Below are positions 51,980 through 60,987 of a stretch of DNA of 64,000 nt, piece by piece. Source of the stretch: SM1-73 sp964588305 (GTDB lineage: Bacteria; Zixibacteria; MSB-5A5; SM1-73). The notes beneath the pieces were generated by a model that was not told the origin of the DNA, ran no database searches, and saw only the letters and a program-made list of their open reading frames with translations. Within the stretch, counting starts at the first letter, position 1; every line of letters starts with the position of its first letter. The position numbers and the translations under genes are program-made. The DNA is taken from the NCBI GenBank assembly GCA_964588305.1, contig CAZPOP010000008.1, forward strand, positions 54,321 to 118,320, in the 5' to 3' direction.

Positions 51980-52759
51980 ATGTCTAAGTTCATATTCTCA
52001 TCATTAACCTTAGCCGCCTTCTTGGTTCTCAACTGTGCTCCCAAGCCGAAAATCTTGCCAGAGGAGAGGACACCGCAAAATGTTTTAAGATGTGCGGTCA
52101 GAAATCAGGCGGAATTTGAAACTCTCGCCTGTATCGTCAATCTAAAGCTTAAAGGGGAGAAGAAAAAAATCTCAAGCACGGTCGAGTTCTTCTACCAGTC
52201 GCCTGACCTCTTTTCCTTCTATCCCAGGTCTTTTTGGGGCTCAAATGCTTTCAGAGCAAAGGGCGAAGGTGACAGCCTGACACTTTATTTTCCCAATGAC
52301 AACCAGTTTTACGCGGGAAGTTTTTTTGATTTTGAAAAGAGCGGGTTGTGGGGTTTGGGAATAAATCTTGAGACTCTTCTGAAAATGATCACCGGAGAGG
52401 ATGGTCTGAACGAAGACGACATGCTTTACAAGAGACAGGACAAGAAAAACTTCATTTACGAATCCGAAGATGAGAGGTGGATCAAACAATACTGGATTGA
52501 TTTTAAGAAATGTCGGCTTGTCAGAAGCACGTGGACCGATAAGAAATGGGATGAAGTCTATCACATAGAGTACAAGAACTTCATGGCCCGCCAGGGCGTG
52601 GAGTTAGCGAGAATCATAGAGGTAGAATCGAATAGTGAAGAGTCCGCCAAGATAAAATTCATCGAGCGCAAATTCGATTTGCCTATCCCCGAAAAGAAAT
52701 TCCAGCTCAAAATCCCTGCGGATGCCAAGAGGGTTGTTTTTGAATCTAAGCAAGAATAG
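51980..52759 (+). CDS. Probable lipoprotein, LolB/DUF4292-like
   Basis: 259 residues. An export signal ends in FLVLNC, with Cys19 a likely lipidation site, although Asn before the Cys is atypical. The mature part has the beta-strand rhythm of outer-membrane lipoprotein carriers: VNLKLKGEKKKISSTVEFFY, DLFSFYPRSFWG, EDERWIKQYWIDFKK, and LARIIEVES near the end. I place it tentatively in the LolA/LolB/DUF4292 fold group. A role in lipoprotein or glycolipid handling at the outer membrane would suit the envelope genes that follow, but is inference. Confidence 0.65.
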   Translation: MSKFIFSSLTLAAFLVLNCAPKPKILPEERTPQNVLRCAVRNQAEFETLACIVNLKLKGEKKKISSTVEFFYQSPDLFSFYPRSFWGSNAFRAKGEGDSLTLYFPNDNQFYAGSFFDFEKSGLWGLGINLETLLKMITGEDGLNEDDMLYKRQDKKNFIYESEDERWIKQYWIDFKKCRLVRSTWTDKKWDEVYHIEYKNFMARQGVELARIIEVESNSEESAKIKFIERKFDLPIPEKKFQLKIPADAKRVVFESKQE

Positions 52760-52864
52760 CGGTTCTATAAGCCGGTTGAGGTAGAGGTTTAAGGGACTGG
52801 TGATAACCTCTATTGACAAGGCTGAATGCCCCGTTCGATGAGTGGTAGGCCGCTGTTGCCCATA

Positions 52865-52887
52865 GGGGCGGGAATTCATCCCGCCCC
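52865..52887. repeat. Perfect GC-rich hairpin
   Basis: GGGGCGGGA-ATTCA-TCCCGCCCC, 9-bp stem, in the gap before the GT9 gene. Confidence 0.65.
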
Positions 52888-52948
52888 AACACTGTACTTT
52901 TTCAACAAGCCCTTCGCCCCTGTCCCAACTGCGGGCAAAGTCTGCCAC

Positions 52949-53000
52949 GTAGTTGCCCAATTTATTGGGCGTTCCGGGGCTTGATAAATCAGGCAACTAC
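52949..53000. repeat. Inverted-repeat-bounded 52-bp element
   Basis: GTAGTTGCC (52949-52957) and GGCAACTAC (52992-53000) bound a segment containing GCCCAAT-TT-ATTGGGC (52955-52970). On the other strand TGATTTATCA adds a further partial palindrome. It resembles a very small MITE-like unit. Confidence 0.6.
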
Positions 53001-53032
53001 ATTTTCCAAATTTTTTCTCGCCCCAAAATCTG

Positions 53033-53061
53033 TTGACTTTTGTGCCCCATCATGTTAATAT
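53033..53061 (+). promoter_or_regulatory. Promoter of the envelope gene block
   Basis: TTGACT, 17-base spacer, TAATAT, about 30 bases before the GT9 ATG. Confidence 0.65.
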
Positions 53062-53090
53062 AATGCTCAATAACTTGGCTGAGTAACGGT

Positions 53091-54197
53091 ATGGTATTTA
53101 AACAAATAGAACGTCTGGGAAAGAAATTTCTGGTTTTTGTCTTGGGATTTTTCCTTAAACGGGAAAGGCTTAATCCTGAAGACGTGGACTTCTCCAGCAT
53201 CAAAAAGATCCTGGTCGTCAGGCAGGACGATAGAATCGGAAATCTGATCTTGACCACTCCGCTTCTTTTGGCCCTCAGACGGTTTTTCCCAACCGCACAT
53301 GTATCTTATCTTGCCAGCAGAACTTTCCACACTCTTTTTGACAATTCAAGTTTGGTGGATCAGATGCTGATTGCAAGAAAGAGACAGTATATTCTTCACC
53401 CTCTTTCGCTTTTGTTCTTCATCAGAAAGATAAGAAAGCAAAGATTTGACTTAGCCTTCGACTCAAGCGCTGAAAACAGTTTCTCCCTTAATAACTCTCT
53501 GGCAGCCTATCTCTCCCGAGCAAGGTACAGGATAGGTCACAAAAAGCCTAACGGCAGTCTTTTTTTGAACCTCCAGGTTCCTCTTCGTCCTTTCCAAAGA
53601 CATGCGGCAGAAATGCATCTTGATCTATTGCGGTTTTTGATAGGTGACTTCGAAGGAGATGATCTGAGAATCGAGATTGATCCGAAGAATAGACTTTCCG
53701 TTGGCAAATATCTGGAACAAAAGGGAATATCTCCTGGTGATTTCCTGATTGGCATAAATGTTGGGGGAAGAAGTACGAAAAGATGGGGTTTGGAGAATTT
53801 CATCCGGTTAGCAGACTGGATAGTAGGTGATTCTGGGTCTAAGGTGATTATCATCTGGGGACCCCAGGAAAGGAAGATGGTTAAGGAGATGACTCTGAAA
53901 GATGAGAACAAGCAAATCCTATCGGATTTGTTTCCTCTTCCGGTCTTGGCAGCTTTGATCGAGAGGTGTAATCTATTCATCTCTGGTGACACCGGAGCCA
54001 TGCATCTGTCAGCCGCAGTCCGAACACCGACTCTGGCTTTGTTTTTGGATTCTGATCCCGTTAAATTCGGACCTCAGGAAAAAGCTCACAGGACTATTCA
54101 TTCATCCAATGGCAAAATCCCGGTTGAAACGGTGAAAGAAACCATAAAAGATATGATGGAATCGACAATTTTGTCTAAAGAAAAATGCAACAAATGA
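53091..54197 (+). CDS. Glycosyltransferase family 9 (heptosyltransferase-type)
   Basis: 368 residues with the GT9 start KKILVVRQDDRIGNLILTTPLLLAL. The donor-site region is FISGDTGAMHLSAAVRTPTLALF, and KRWGLENFIRLADWI is in the second domain. The family transfers ADP-heptose or related sugars to the LPS core. A short hydrophobic N-terminal segment may associate with the membrane. It opens a block that also holds msbA and three further sugar transferases. Confidence 0.9.
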   Translation: MVFKQIERLGKKFLVFVLGFFLKRERLNPEDVDFSSIKKILVVRQDDRIGNLILTTPLLLALRRFFPTAHVSYLASRTFHTLFDNSSLVDQMLIARKRQYILHPLSLLFFIRKIRKQRFDLAFDSSAENSFSLNNSLAAYLSRARYRIGHKKPNGSLFLNLQVPLRPFQRHAAEMHLDLLRFLIGDFEGDDLRIEIDPKNRLSVGKYLEQKGISPGDFLIGINVGGRSTKRWGLENFIRLADWIVGDSGSKVIIIWGPQERKMVKEMTLKDENKQILSDLFPLPVLAALIERCNLFISGDTGAMHLSAAVRTPTLALFLDSDPVKFGPQEKAHRTIHSSNGKIPVETVKETIKDMMESTILSKEKCNK

Positions 54198-54249
54198 GTT
54201 TTGTCGATTGGCGTATCTTGTTGAACTTCAAGGTAATAGGTTGTATCCT

Positions 54250-56097
54250 ATGAAGCTTTACCTTAGACTGCTCTCCTTTTTGAAGCCACATTTGAGACAC
54301 CTGATTCTGGCTGTGATCTTTATGATTCTCTTTGCCGGGATGAGCGGTTTTTCCGTCACCATGATAGTTCCATTCACCAAGATCATTTTCTCCGAACCGG
54401 AGGCGGTCACCCAGGTCGCTTCCCCGGACAAAGAAAGCTCCCCCCAGGATGATGAGAGTCTGGTGGTGCTTCTGCCCCGAATTTTGAAAGACAAATTCAA
54501 TCAGCTAATTGTGGGGAAGACTAGGGTGGAAACCTTGGGACGCTTTTGCATCCTAGTATTCTTGATTTTTCTGATTAAGAATCTGTTTTGGTATGGACAG
54601 AGTTTTTTGATCGTGAGGGCAGAAGAAGGTGTCATCATGGACTTGCGAAATGAGCTCTACCGCCATTTCCATGTTCTGCCCTTGGAATATTTTCATGGAC
54701 AGAGAACCGGAGTTTTGATCTCCCGGATTACCAACGACATCACTTTGGTCAGAGGGGCGGTGGCAAACGGTTTTGCGCAGGCTCTTCGCCAAGGAGGCCT
54801 ATCGTTGGTATACCTGTTCTTGGTCTTCTGGGCAAGCTGGAAGTTGGCTCTGGTGGCACTTCTTCTTTTCCCCCCGGCCGCACTGATAATTGGAAAATTC
54901 GGACGGAAGGTAAGGAGATCAAGCACCCTCACTCAGGAAAAAATGGGAAATATGACCTCGGTAATGCAAGAGACCATATCCGGAATCAGGGTGGTCAAAG
55001 CATTTGTCATGGAGAGATTCGAAATCAGAAAATTCACCGACACCACAAGAGATTATTTCAGAGCCAAGGTCAAGCTTACCCGCATAGGTTCCCTGGGTCC
55101 ACCCCTGACCGAGATTTTGGGCGTATTCGCGGCGGTGTTGCTTCTGTGGTTTGCGGGCAAGGATATTGTGGCTGGGAATTTGGATGCCAGCAGGTTTTTC
55201 CTCTTTCTTTTCGCCCTGCTCTCCTTAATGCAGCCGGTGAGGACCCTAAGCCACCTGAATATCGATATTCAGCAAGGGCTGGCGGCTGCCAAAAGGATTT
55301 TTGAAGTCCTGGATACCGAGCCTAAGACCAAGAATCATCCGGAGGCGGTAGAAATAAACTCGTTGAAAGACAAGGTGACTTTTGAGAACATCTCGTTTAG
55401 CTATGATGGCAGTGAGAAGAAGGTCCTATCCGATATGAAGTTTGAAGCGAAAGCAGGTGAGATCATAGCCCTGGTAGGTCCCTCGGGGGCAGGAAAATCG
55501 ACTCTGGTGGATTTGCTTCCTCGTTTCTATGATCCAACTTCCGGGGAGATACGGATCGATGGGATTGATCTGAAGAGGATCGATCTACCATCGTTAAGAA
55601 ATCTGATGGGAATCGTGACTCAGGAGACCATTCTTTTCAACGACACCGTCTGGAACAATATCGCCTACGGCCACGACCACGCCTCCCAAGAGGAGGTCGA
55701 AGCGTCTGCCAGGGCAGCCAATGCACACCAGTTCATAATGGACATGCCTGAAAAATATCAGACCATAATCGGAGACAGAGGGGTCAAGATATCGGGAGGA
55801 GAAAGGCAGAGATTGGCAATTGCTCGCGCTCTTTTCAAGAATCCGCCGGTCTTGATTTTTGATGAGGCCACCTCCTCTCTGGATACAGAGTCCGAGGCTT
55901 TGGTACAGGAGGCCATCGACCGTCTGATGAAAGGGCGGACTGTCTTTGTGATAGCTCATCGGCTCTCCACCATCCAGAATGCCGACAAGATCGTGGTCTT
56001 GGACGATGGTAAGATTGTACAAATGGGTAAACACGGCAATTTGATTCGACAGGAGGGATTATATAAAAGACTCTACGAGATGCAGTTTAAGATCTAA
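54250..56097 (+). CDS. msbA: Lipid A export ABC transporter, MsbA type
   Basis: About 615 residues: six transmembrane helices, then an ATPase domain with GPSGAGKST (Walker A), GIVTQE (Q-loop), ISGGERQR (signature), VLIFDEATSSLD (Walker B) and VIAHRLST (switch). Half-transporter architecture and LPS-core neighbours support flipping of lipid A-core across the inner membrane. A periplasmic-loop insertion rich in acidic and Ser residues lies near residues 48-75. I chose the ATG (MKLYLRLLSFL); the upstream frame begins with TTG. Confidence 0.9.
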   Translation: MKLYLRLLSFLKPHLRHLILAVIFMILFAGMSGFSVTMIVPFTKIIFSEPEAVTQVASPDKESSPQDDESLVVLLPRILKDKFNQLIVGKTRVETLGRFCILVFLIFLIKNLFWYGQSFLIVRAEEGVIMDLRNELYRHFHVLPLEYFHGQRTGVLISRITNDITLVRGAVANGFAQALRQGGLSLVYLFLVFWASWKLALVALLLFPPAALIIGKFGRKVRRSSTLTQEKMGNMTSVMQETISGIRVVKAFVMERFEIRKFTDTTRDYFRAKVKLTRIGSLGPPLTEILGVFAAVLLLWFAGKDIVAGNLDASRFFLFLFALLSLMQPVRTLSHLNIDIQQGLAAAKRIFEVLDTEPKTKNHPEAVEINSLKDKVTFENISFSYDGSEKKVLSDMKFEAKAGEIIALVGPSGAGKSTLVDLLPRFYDPTSGEIRIDGIDLKRIDLPSLRNLMGIVTQETILFNDTVWNNIAYGHDHASQEEVEASARAANAHQFIMDMPEKYQTIIGDRGVKISGGERQRLAIARALFKNPPVLIFDEATSSLDTESEALVQEAIDRLMKGRTVFVIAHRLSTIQNADKIVVLDDGKIVQMGKHGNLIRQEGLYKRLYEMQFKI

Positions 56098-56165
56098 GAC
56101 GCCAGTAGGCGGTAACCAGTGAACAGCAAGCGGCAAAGGGCTTTCAGACTCAAGAGGAGATCATT

Positions 56166-57356
56166 ATGTGTTCAACAATTCTTATTGTTCTAGTTATTCT
56201 GATTTTGGCACTGAGCATAACAAAAGTCTGGCTTGATTTCAAAAGACGAAAGCCAAAGGGTTTCGTAATCAAGGAAGGCGTCTTCCTTTTGTCACTGGCC
56301 ATTGTGCTTTTGGTGATCGACGTCAGATGTGCTAAAGACGAGGATGTTAAGCAAAAGGAGGAACGGGCTGTTAAATCAGAAGAGGAAACGCGCTTGGAAT
56401 ACGATCCGGTGAAAAGGCATTTGGTCCAGCTTCAAGATTACATCGATAATTTGGATAAGAGTGATAAGCCGCAGTTGAAACTCTACTTTGCGCAGGGAAT
56501 GGAATACAGAATCAAGGAGGATTATTCAAATGCATTTGAGACTTTCAAGCTGGGATTAGACCTGAAAGCAACTGACAGCGAAAAGATAGCACTTTACATA
56601 TTGACGGGAAATTCCTCCGCCCATTTGAAGGAATACGATGACGCTATAAACTATTACTATAAGGCCGAGGCTTTGTCCAAGAGCACGAATAATGATACCG
56701 CGCTGGTGGTGTGCCTGACCAATCTGGCCCTGCTTTATCAGATAGAGGAAGACTTCGACGAAGTGCTGACCAATTATTCGGGACTGGTGCAGGTTTTCAA
56801 GAGAACGGGGAATCAAGAGTCAGAGCGGAATACCTATGCCAGCATGGCCCTGATCTTTCAGATGAAAGGCGAACTGGACAGCGCCAAGGTGTACCAGCAA
56901 AAATCCGCCAGCGATGGTAAGACCGGCGGAGACCTCATGGCCAGGGCTTCCCAGCTCAACAATCTGGGTTTGATCTACAGCTCAAAGGGAAATTTGGACA
57001 GCGCTTTGGTTTTTTACCAGGAAGCGTTGAAGATATTTCAACAACTTGGGGACAGAAAGGATGAAGCCAGCACGGTAAGCAACATCGGGTTGGTTTTTCA
57101 AAATAAGGGAGAGTTGGAGGAGGCGCTGGGATATCATCATATAGCCTTCGTCATCGACAGCACCATAGGTCATGTCTTTGGACAAGCTGGTGATCTCACA
57201 AATATCGGAGCGGTCCACGAGGAATTGGGGAATTATTCCAAAGCCTTGGAATTCTATCAGAAGGGTCTTTCTCTCTTTGAGAAGCTGGGTGCGGTCAAGG
57301 AGACCGATTTTGTGAAGGATAACATTCAGCGGCTGGAAGGGAAGATGAAAAGATAG
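56166..57356 (+). CDS. TPR protein with two N-terminal membrane segments
   Basis: 396 residues. Two hydrophobic helices at the N-terminus (ILIVLVILILALSI and GVFLLSLAIVLLVI) precede a charged linker. Six to seven tetratricopeptide repeats follow, in the longer style of Rapsyn/LGN-type repeats (QLNNLGLIYSSKGNLDSALVFYQEAL, then AGDLTNIGAVHEELGNYSKA, in pieces). No enzymatic domain is present. GAGGAG precedes the ATG. It is probably a membrane-tethered scaffold within the envelope block. Confidence 0.8.
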   Translation: MCSTILIVLVILILALSITKVWLDFKRRKPKGFVIKEGVFLLSLAIVLLVIDVRCAKDEDVKQKEERAVKSEEETRLEYDPVKRHLVQLQDYIDNLDKSDKPQLKLYFAQGMEYRIKEDYSNAFETFKLGLDLKATDSEKIALYILTGNSSAHLKEYDDAINYYYKAEALSKSTNNDTALVVCLTNLALLYQIEEDFDEVLTNYSGLVQVFKRTGNQESERNTYASMALIFQMKGELDSAKVYQQKSASDGKTGGDLMARASQLNNLGLIYSSKGNLDSALVFYQEALKIFQQLGDRKDEASTVSNIGLVFQNKGELEEALGYHHIAFVIDSTIGHVFGQAGDLTNIGAVHEELGNYSKALEFYQKGLSLFEKLGAVKETDFVKDNIQRLEGKMKR

Positions 57357-57808
57357 AAACCTAGACCGTGACCGGATTCACGCAAAAATGCACCAGATCC
57401 TTTCAAACTCCACGTGGTTTTCCCCCTCACCCTTACTTCTTCCCTCGGGGGAGAGGATTAGAGAGGGGAGCAGCATCGTATCAAAGACAATTACGTCTGT
57501 ATTAGACCAGAAAGGTTATGGTTAATCCGTTTTCCCCGCGGGCGCGCTTGTCACAGGCGGCGATTTCAATCCTCTGTTCAGGTGAATGATGAACCGTCCA
57601 AAGAAGATATTGCTAATTTAACTCAGACGAATTGGGGATTTTTGACCTACACTGCCGTCCTAAGGGTCTTGAGAACTCCTTGTAAAGATACCCAGGCAAA
57701 GGAACCGGACTTTCCTGCCTGGAGCCAATTGCGGCTGAAGATGTTCAGAAAGCTTTTGTTCAGCTTTTCAGTGAACCCAACCATTCGTCTTGAAGGAAAA
57801 GATGAAAC
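57357..57808. other. Non-coding gap in the envelope block
   Basis: Contains a CCAGGCA/TGCCTGG partial hairpin near 57690-57723 and CCCTC/GAGGG-rich text near 57425-57466. No ORF that I can support and no convincing promoter. Confidence 0.45.
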
Positions 57809-58945
57809 TTGAGAAAGTTGAACGTATTGCAGTTAATCAACGTTAGATGGTATAATGCCTGTGCCTATTACGCCCTAACCTTGTCACATGCCTTACAGAA
57901 AAGAGGGCATAGGGTAATAGTGGCCGGAGACCCAGATAGTCCCCCCCTTCTGGAGGCAAAAAAACTAGGCCTGGAGGTATATGAGGATATCCACTTAAGC
58001 TGCATGAGCCCCTGGATGATCGTTTATAACATCAAGAGAATTGCTGATTTAGTTAAAAGACAGAATGTTCACATAATAAATGTCCATAGGGGAGAGGCCC
58101 ACTTCGCTGCTGCGGCATACAAATGTGTCTCAAAAACAAATGTCCCTCTGATCAGGACCAGAGGCGACGTGAGACCGCCCGATGGGAACGTTTTCAACAG
58201 ATATCTGAATAACAAATTGACGGATCAGATTATCGTGACGGCAGAAAGTCTGAGGGGAAGCTATCTGCAAGACCTGAAGGTGAGGGACGACAAGGTATCC
58301 AGGATAAGCGTCGGGATCGACGAGGGTTTCTTTTGTCCGAGGCCGCCGGACCGGAGGTGGAAAGACACCTTGGACATAGAAGAAAACGATTTGGTGGTGG
58401 GGATAGTTGGTCGGCTTTCCCCGGTAAAAGGGCACAAATACTTCATTCAGGCAGCAGAAGTCGTGGCAAGGAAAACCGAGAGGACAAAATTCATCATTGC
58501 CGGAGAGGATGCCCAGATAAAAGCATCAGAGCTTGAGGCGATGGTCAGAAAATCAAATCTTGAAGGCAGTTTCCGTTTTGTGGGAAGGATTGACGACGTA
58601 AGGGAGGTTGTCTCCGTTTTTGACGTTGGAGTCGTGGCCTCGGTAGGCTCCGAAACCATCTGCCGGGTGGCTTTGGAATATATGGCTATGGGCAAGCCGG
58701 TGGTGGGAACCTCCGTGAACGCTATTCCCGAGGTGATTCAACACGGGGTAAATGGTTTTGTGGTTCCGCCCCGGGATGGGGAGGCTTTGGCAGAGGCGAT
58801 CTTGAAACTTCTGGAAGATAAGGAAAAAAGGACAGACTTCGGTAAGAGTGCAAGGTCTTCAGTGGAGAAGGAGTTCAGCTTGGTGCAATTCGCGAAAAAG
58901 GCTGAAGAGGTTTATTCCAACCTTCTTGGAACACAAGAAGTTTAG
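57809..58945 (+). CDS. Glycosyltransferase family 4
   Basis: 378 residues, GT-B fold. The N-terminal part is LNVLQLINVRWYNACAYYALTLSHALQKRGHRV. The C-terminal donor domain has VVGIVGRLSPVKGHKYFIQAAE, the E-x7-E-type region GSETICRVALEYMAMGKPVVGT and VIQHGVNGFVVPPRDGEALA. It uses a nucleotide sugar to build LPS core or another surface glycan. The start is a TTG; a second TTG three codons later is equally possible. It is followed closely by the GT2 gene. Confidence 0.88.
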   Translation: MRKLNVLQLINVRWYNACAYYALTLSHALQKRGHRVIVAGDPDSPPLLEAKKLGLEVYEDIHLSCMSPWMIVYNIKRIADLVKRQNVHIINVHRGEAHFAAAAYKCVSKTNVPLIRTRGDVRPPDGNVFNRYLNNKLTDQIIVTAESLRGSYLQDLKVRDDKVSRISVGIDEGFFCPRPPDRRWKDTLDIEENDLVVGIVGRLSPVKGHKYFIQAAEVVARKTERTKFIIAGEDAQIKASELEAMVRKSNLEGSFRFVGRIDDVREVVSVFDVGVVASVGSETICRVALEYMAMGKPVVGTSVNAIPEVIQHGVNGFVVPPRDGEALAEAILKLLEDKEKRTDFGKSARSSVEKEFSLVQFAKKAEEVYSNLLGTQEV

Positions 58946-59052
58946 CTTGAATAGAATACAGGGGCCGGCAAATGAAGACGGCAAGGCTGGCACATATTTG
59001 ACTATTCTCTTCGCTCTCAGTGCCGGGCGAAGATTTTTGCAGACGCACAAGC

Positions 59053-59811
59053 ATGTCTGAGATATCCGTAATAATCATAACCTACAATGAACAGAGGAAC
59101 ATAAGAAGATGCCTCTCAAGCATAGACTGGGCGGATGAGATCCTGGTGGTTGACTCCGGGAGCACAGATGATACCAAGAAGATCGCCTCCGAATTCACGC
59201 AAAAGGTTCTTGACATCAACTGGGAAGGGTTTGGCAAGGCCAAGGACTTTGCCAGAAACAGGGCCAGTTATCAATGGACACTCTCCCTGGATGCCGATGA
59301 GGTGGTGACTAAAGATTTGAAGCAGGAAATTCAAAGGGTAATCGAATCCGAGGAGGTCTTCAACGGGTATTACATTCCGCGGAGATCGAATTTCTTGGGC
59401 AGGTGGATCAAACACGGTGGGTGGTATCCGGATTACGTGCTGAGGCTGTTCAAAAAAGACAAGGCAAGATTCACCCCTTCCGCCGTACACGAAAGGGTAG
59501 AAACCGACGGAGAGAAGGGATATCTGAAGAATGCACTTATGCATCACACAGACCCGAATTTTGACCATTACTTGGGAAAATTAAACAGGTATACTTCACT
59601 GGCTGCGGAAGAGCTCTTCAGGAAGGGCAAAAGGGCCAAAGTCTCGGATGTTATCTTCAGACCATTGGCGGTTTTTTTGAAGATGTATTTCGTCAAAAGA
59701 GGATTTCTGGATGGGTTTCTTGGCTTCATTCTGGCCGTCTCCTCGGCTTTCCACGTCTTCTCCAAGTATGTCAAGCTCTGGCACCTTGGCTCTTTCATGG
59801 GTGGTGAGTGA
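59053..59811 (+). CDS. Glycosyltransferase family 2, WaaE/KdtX-like
   Basis: 252 residues, GT-A fold: ISVIIITYNEQRNIRRCLSS, WADEILVVDSGSTDDT, the metal-binding DAD in LSLDADEVV, then RSNFLGRWIKHGGWYPDYV and RLFKKDKARF with VHERVE. This arrangement is that of LPS core beta-1,4-glucosyltransferases of the WaaE/KdtX group, which act on heptose I. A membrane-proximal helix lies at the C-terminus. The gene sits between two heptosyltransferase-type genes, as that role would predict. Confidence 0.88.
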   Translation: MSEISVIIITYNEQRNIRRCLSSIDWADEILVVDSGSTDDTKKIASEFTQKVLDINWEGFGKAKDFARNRASYQWTLSLDADEVVTKDLKQEIQRVIESEEVFNGYYIPRRSNFLGRWIKHGGWYPDYVLRLFKKDKARFTPSAVHERVETDGEKGYLKNALMHHTDPNFDHYLGKLNRYTSLAAEELFRKGKRAKVSDVIFRPLAVFLKMYFVKRGFLDGFLGFILAVSSAFHVFSKYVKLWHLGSFMGGE

Positions 59812-59913
59812 TCAGTTCGCCGCTTTTTTATTCCGAGAAAAACCCTTGCCGGATGATGAATCAAGATCGTATATTCTTTGTGAAACAGGACATTTTCCGA
59901 TACAAGAGAAAAC

Positions 59914-60987
59914 ATGAGAAAGATAAGCCTAAGCGGGACAGAAAAATTCTTGGTGGTGCGAACGGATCGTATGGGAGATGTGATCTTATCGGTGCCGGTT
60001 TTGGAGGCGATAAAGTCAGCTTTCCCCGAATCGCGTCTAACCATGATGGTGTCTCCGTATACCCGGGAAGTGCTTGATAATAATCCCCACCCTGACGACA
60101 TAATTATTGACGATCATAAAAACGTTCACCGAAGCATAGGGGGGTTTTTCCGATTGGTCAAGAGCGTGAGGAGCCGAAAATTTGACGTTTGCGTTCTGCT
60201 CCATCCCACCTTCAGATTGGCGTTTCTGCTATTGCTTTCAGGGATAAGATACCGAATCGGCACCGGCTACAGATTGTATCAGATATTCTTCAATCGAAAG
60301 GTATATCAGCACAGGAAGAAAAATCTAAAGCACGAGTCCGATTACGATATGGATATGCTGCAGCCCTTGGGCATAAGAGGGCAAAGGATTTTGCCAAGAG
60401 TGTATTTGTCAAAAGCTGAGGAGAATCTGGCGAATCCCATACTCGAAGACTTTGGAATAAGGGAGGAAGACATACTATTGTTGATTCATCCCGGCAGCGG
60501 CGACTCCTCCTTGAATCTGCCGATAAAAAGATTTGCCCAAGTTGCAGACATGCTTATCCAGGATATGAGGGCAAAGGTGATAATCACCGGGACCGAAAGG
60601 GAAAAAGGATTGGCCGACTTGATGGAAAGTTACATGCGAAACCAGCCCATCAATCTGGTGGGCCGGACGAATTTCAGGCAACTGGCCTCGCTTTTGAAAA
60701 AAGTCGACGTTTTGATTTCCAGCAGCACTGGACCGATGCATCTTGCGGCTGCTTTGGGCACGCCCACCGTAGCTATCTTCTGTCCCATCTTTGCCGCTGG
60801 ACCGATAAGGTGGGGACCTCGTGGTGACGGTCACGAGGTGATCTTGCCACCTGTTCCGATTTGTTTTAAGTGTAAGCCCAGAAGATGTCCGTATTATGAT
60901 TGCATGGATAAAATCAAAGCAGAAGAGATCGTCAGAAGGGTTGATCTGATCCTGCAAACAAGACCTCTTCAGAAGGTAAACCGATGA
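59914..60987 (+). CDS. Glycosyltransferase family 9 (heptosyltransferase-type), second copy
   Basis: 357 residues. GT9 landmarks are KFLVVRTDRMGDVILSVPVLEAI, LIHPGSGDSSLNLPIKRFAQVADML and the donor loop SSSTGPMHLAAALGTPTVAIFCP followed by RWGPRG. A C-terminal cysteine pattern (CFKCKPRRCPYYDC) is common in ADP-heptose:LPS heptosyltransferases. Its last four bases overlap the start of the rel gene, so the two are translationally coupled. Confidence 0.91.
   Translation: MRKISLSGTEKFLVVRTDRMGDVILSVPVLEAIKSAFPESRLTMMVSPYTREVLDNNPHPDDIIIDDHKNVHRSIGGFFRLVKSVRSRKFDVCVLLHPTFRLAFLLLLSGIRYRIGTGYRLYQIFFNRKVYQHRKKNLKHESDYDMDMLQPLGIRGQRILPRVYLSKAEENLANPILEDFGIREEDILLLIHPGSGDSSLNLPIKRFAQVADMLIQDMRAKVIITGTEREKGLADLMESYMRNQPINLVGRTNFRQLASLLKKVDVLISSSTGPMHLAAALGTPTVAIFCPIFAAGPIRWGPRGDGHEVILPPVPICFKCKPRRCPYYDCMDKIKAEEIVRRVDLILQTRPLQKVNR

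Noticed and set aside
57582..57812. 76-codon ORF before the GT4 gene
   Set aside because: No ribosome site or known motif; it includes a partial inverted repeat and ends just inside the GT4 start.
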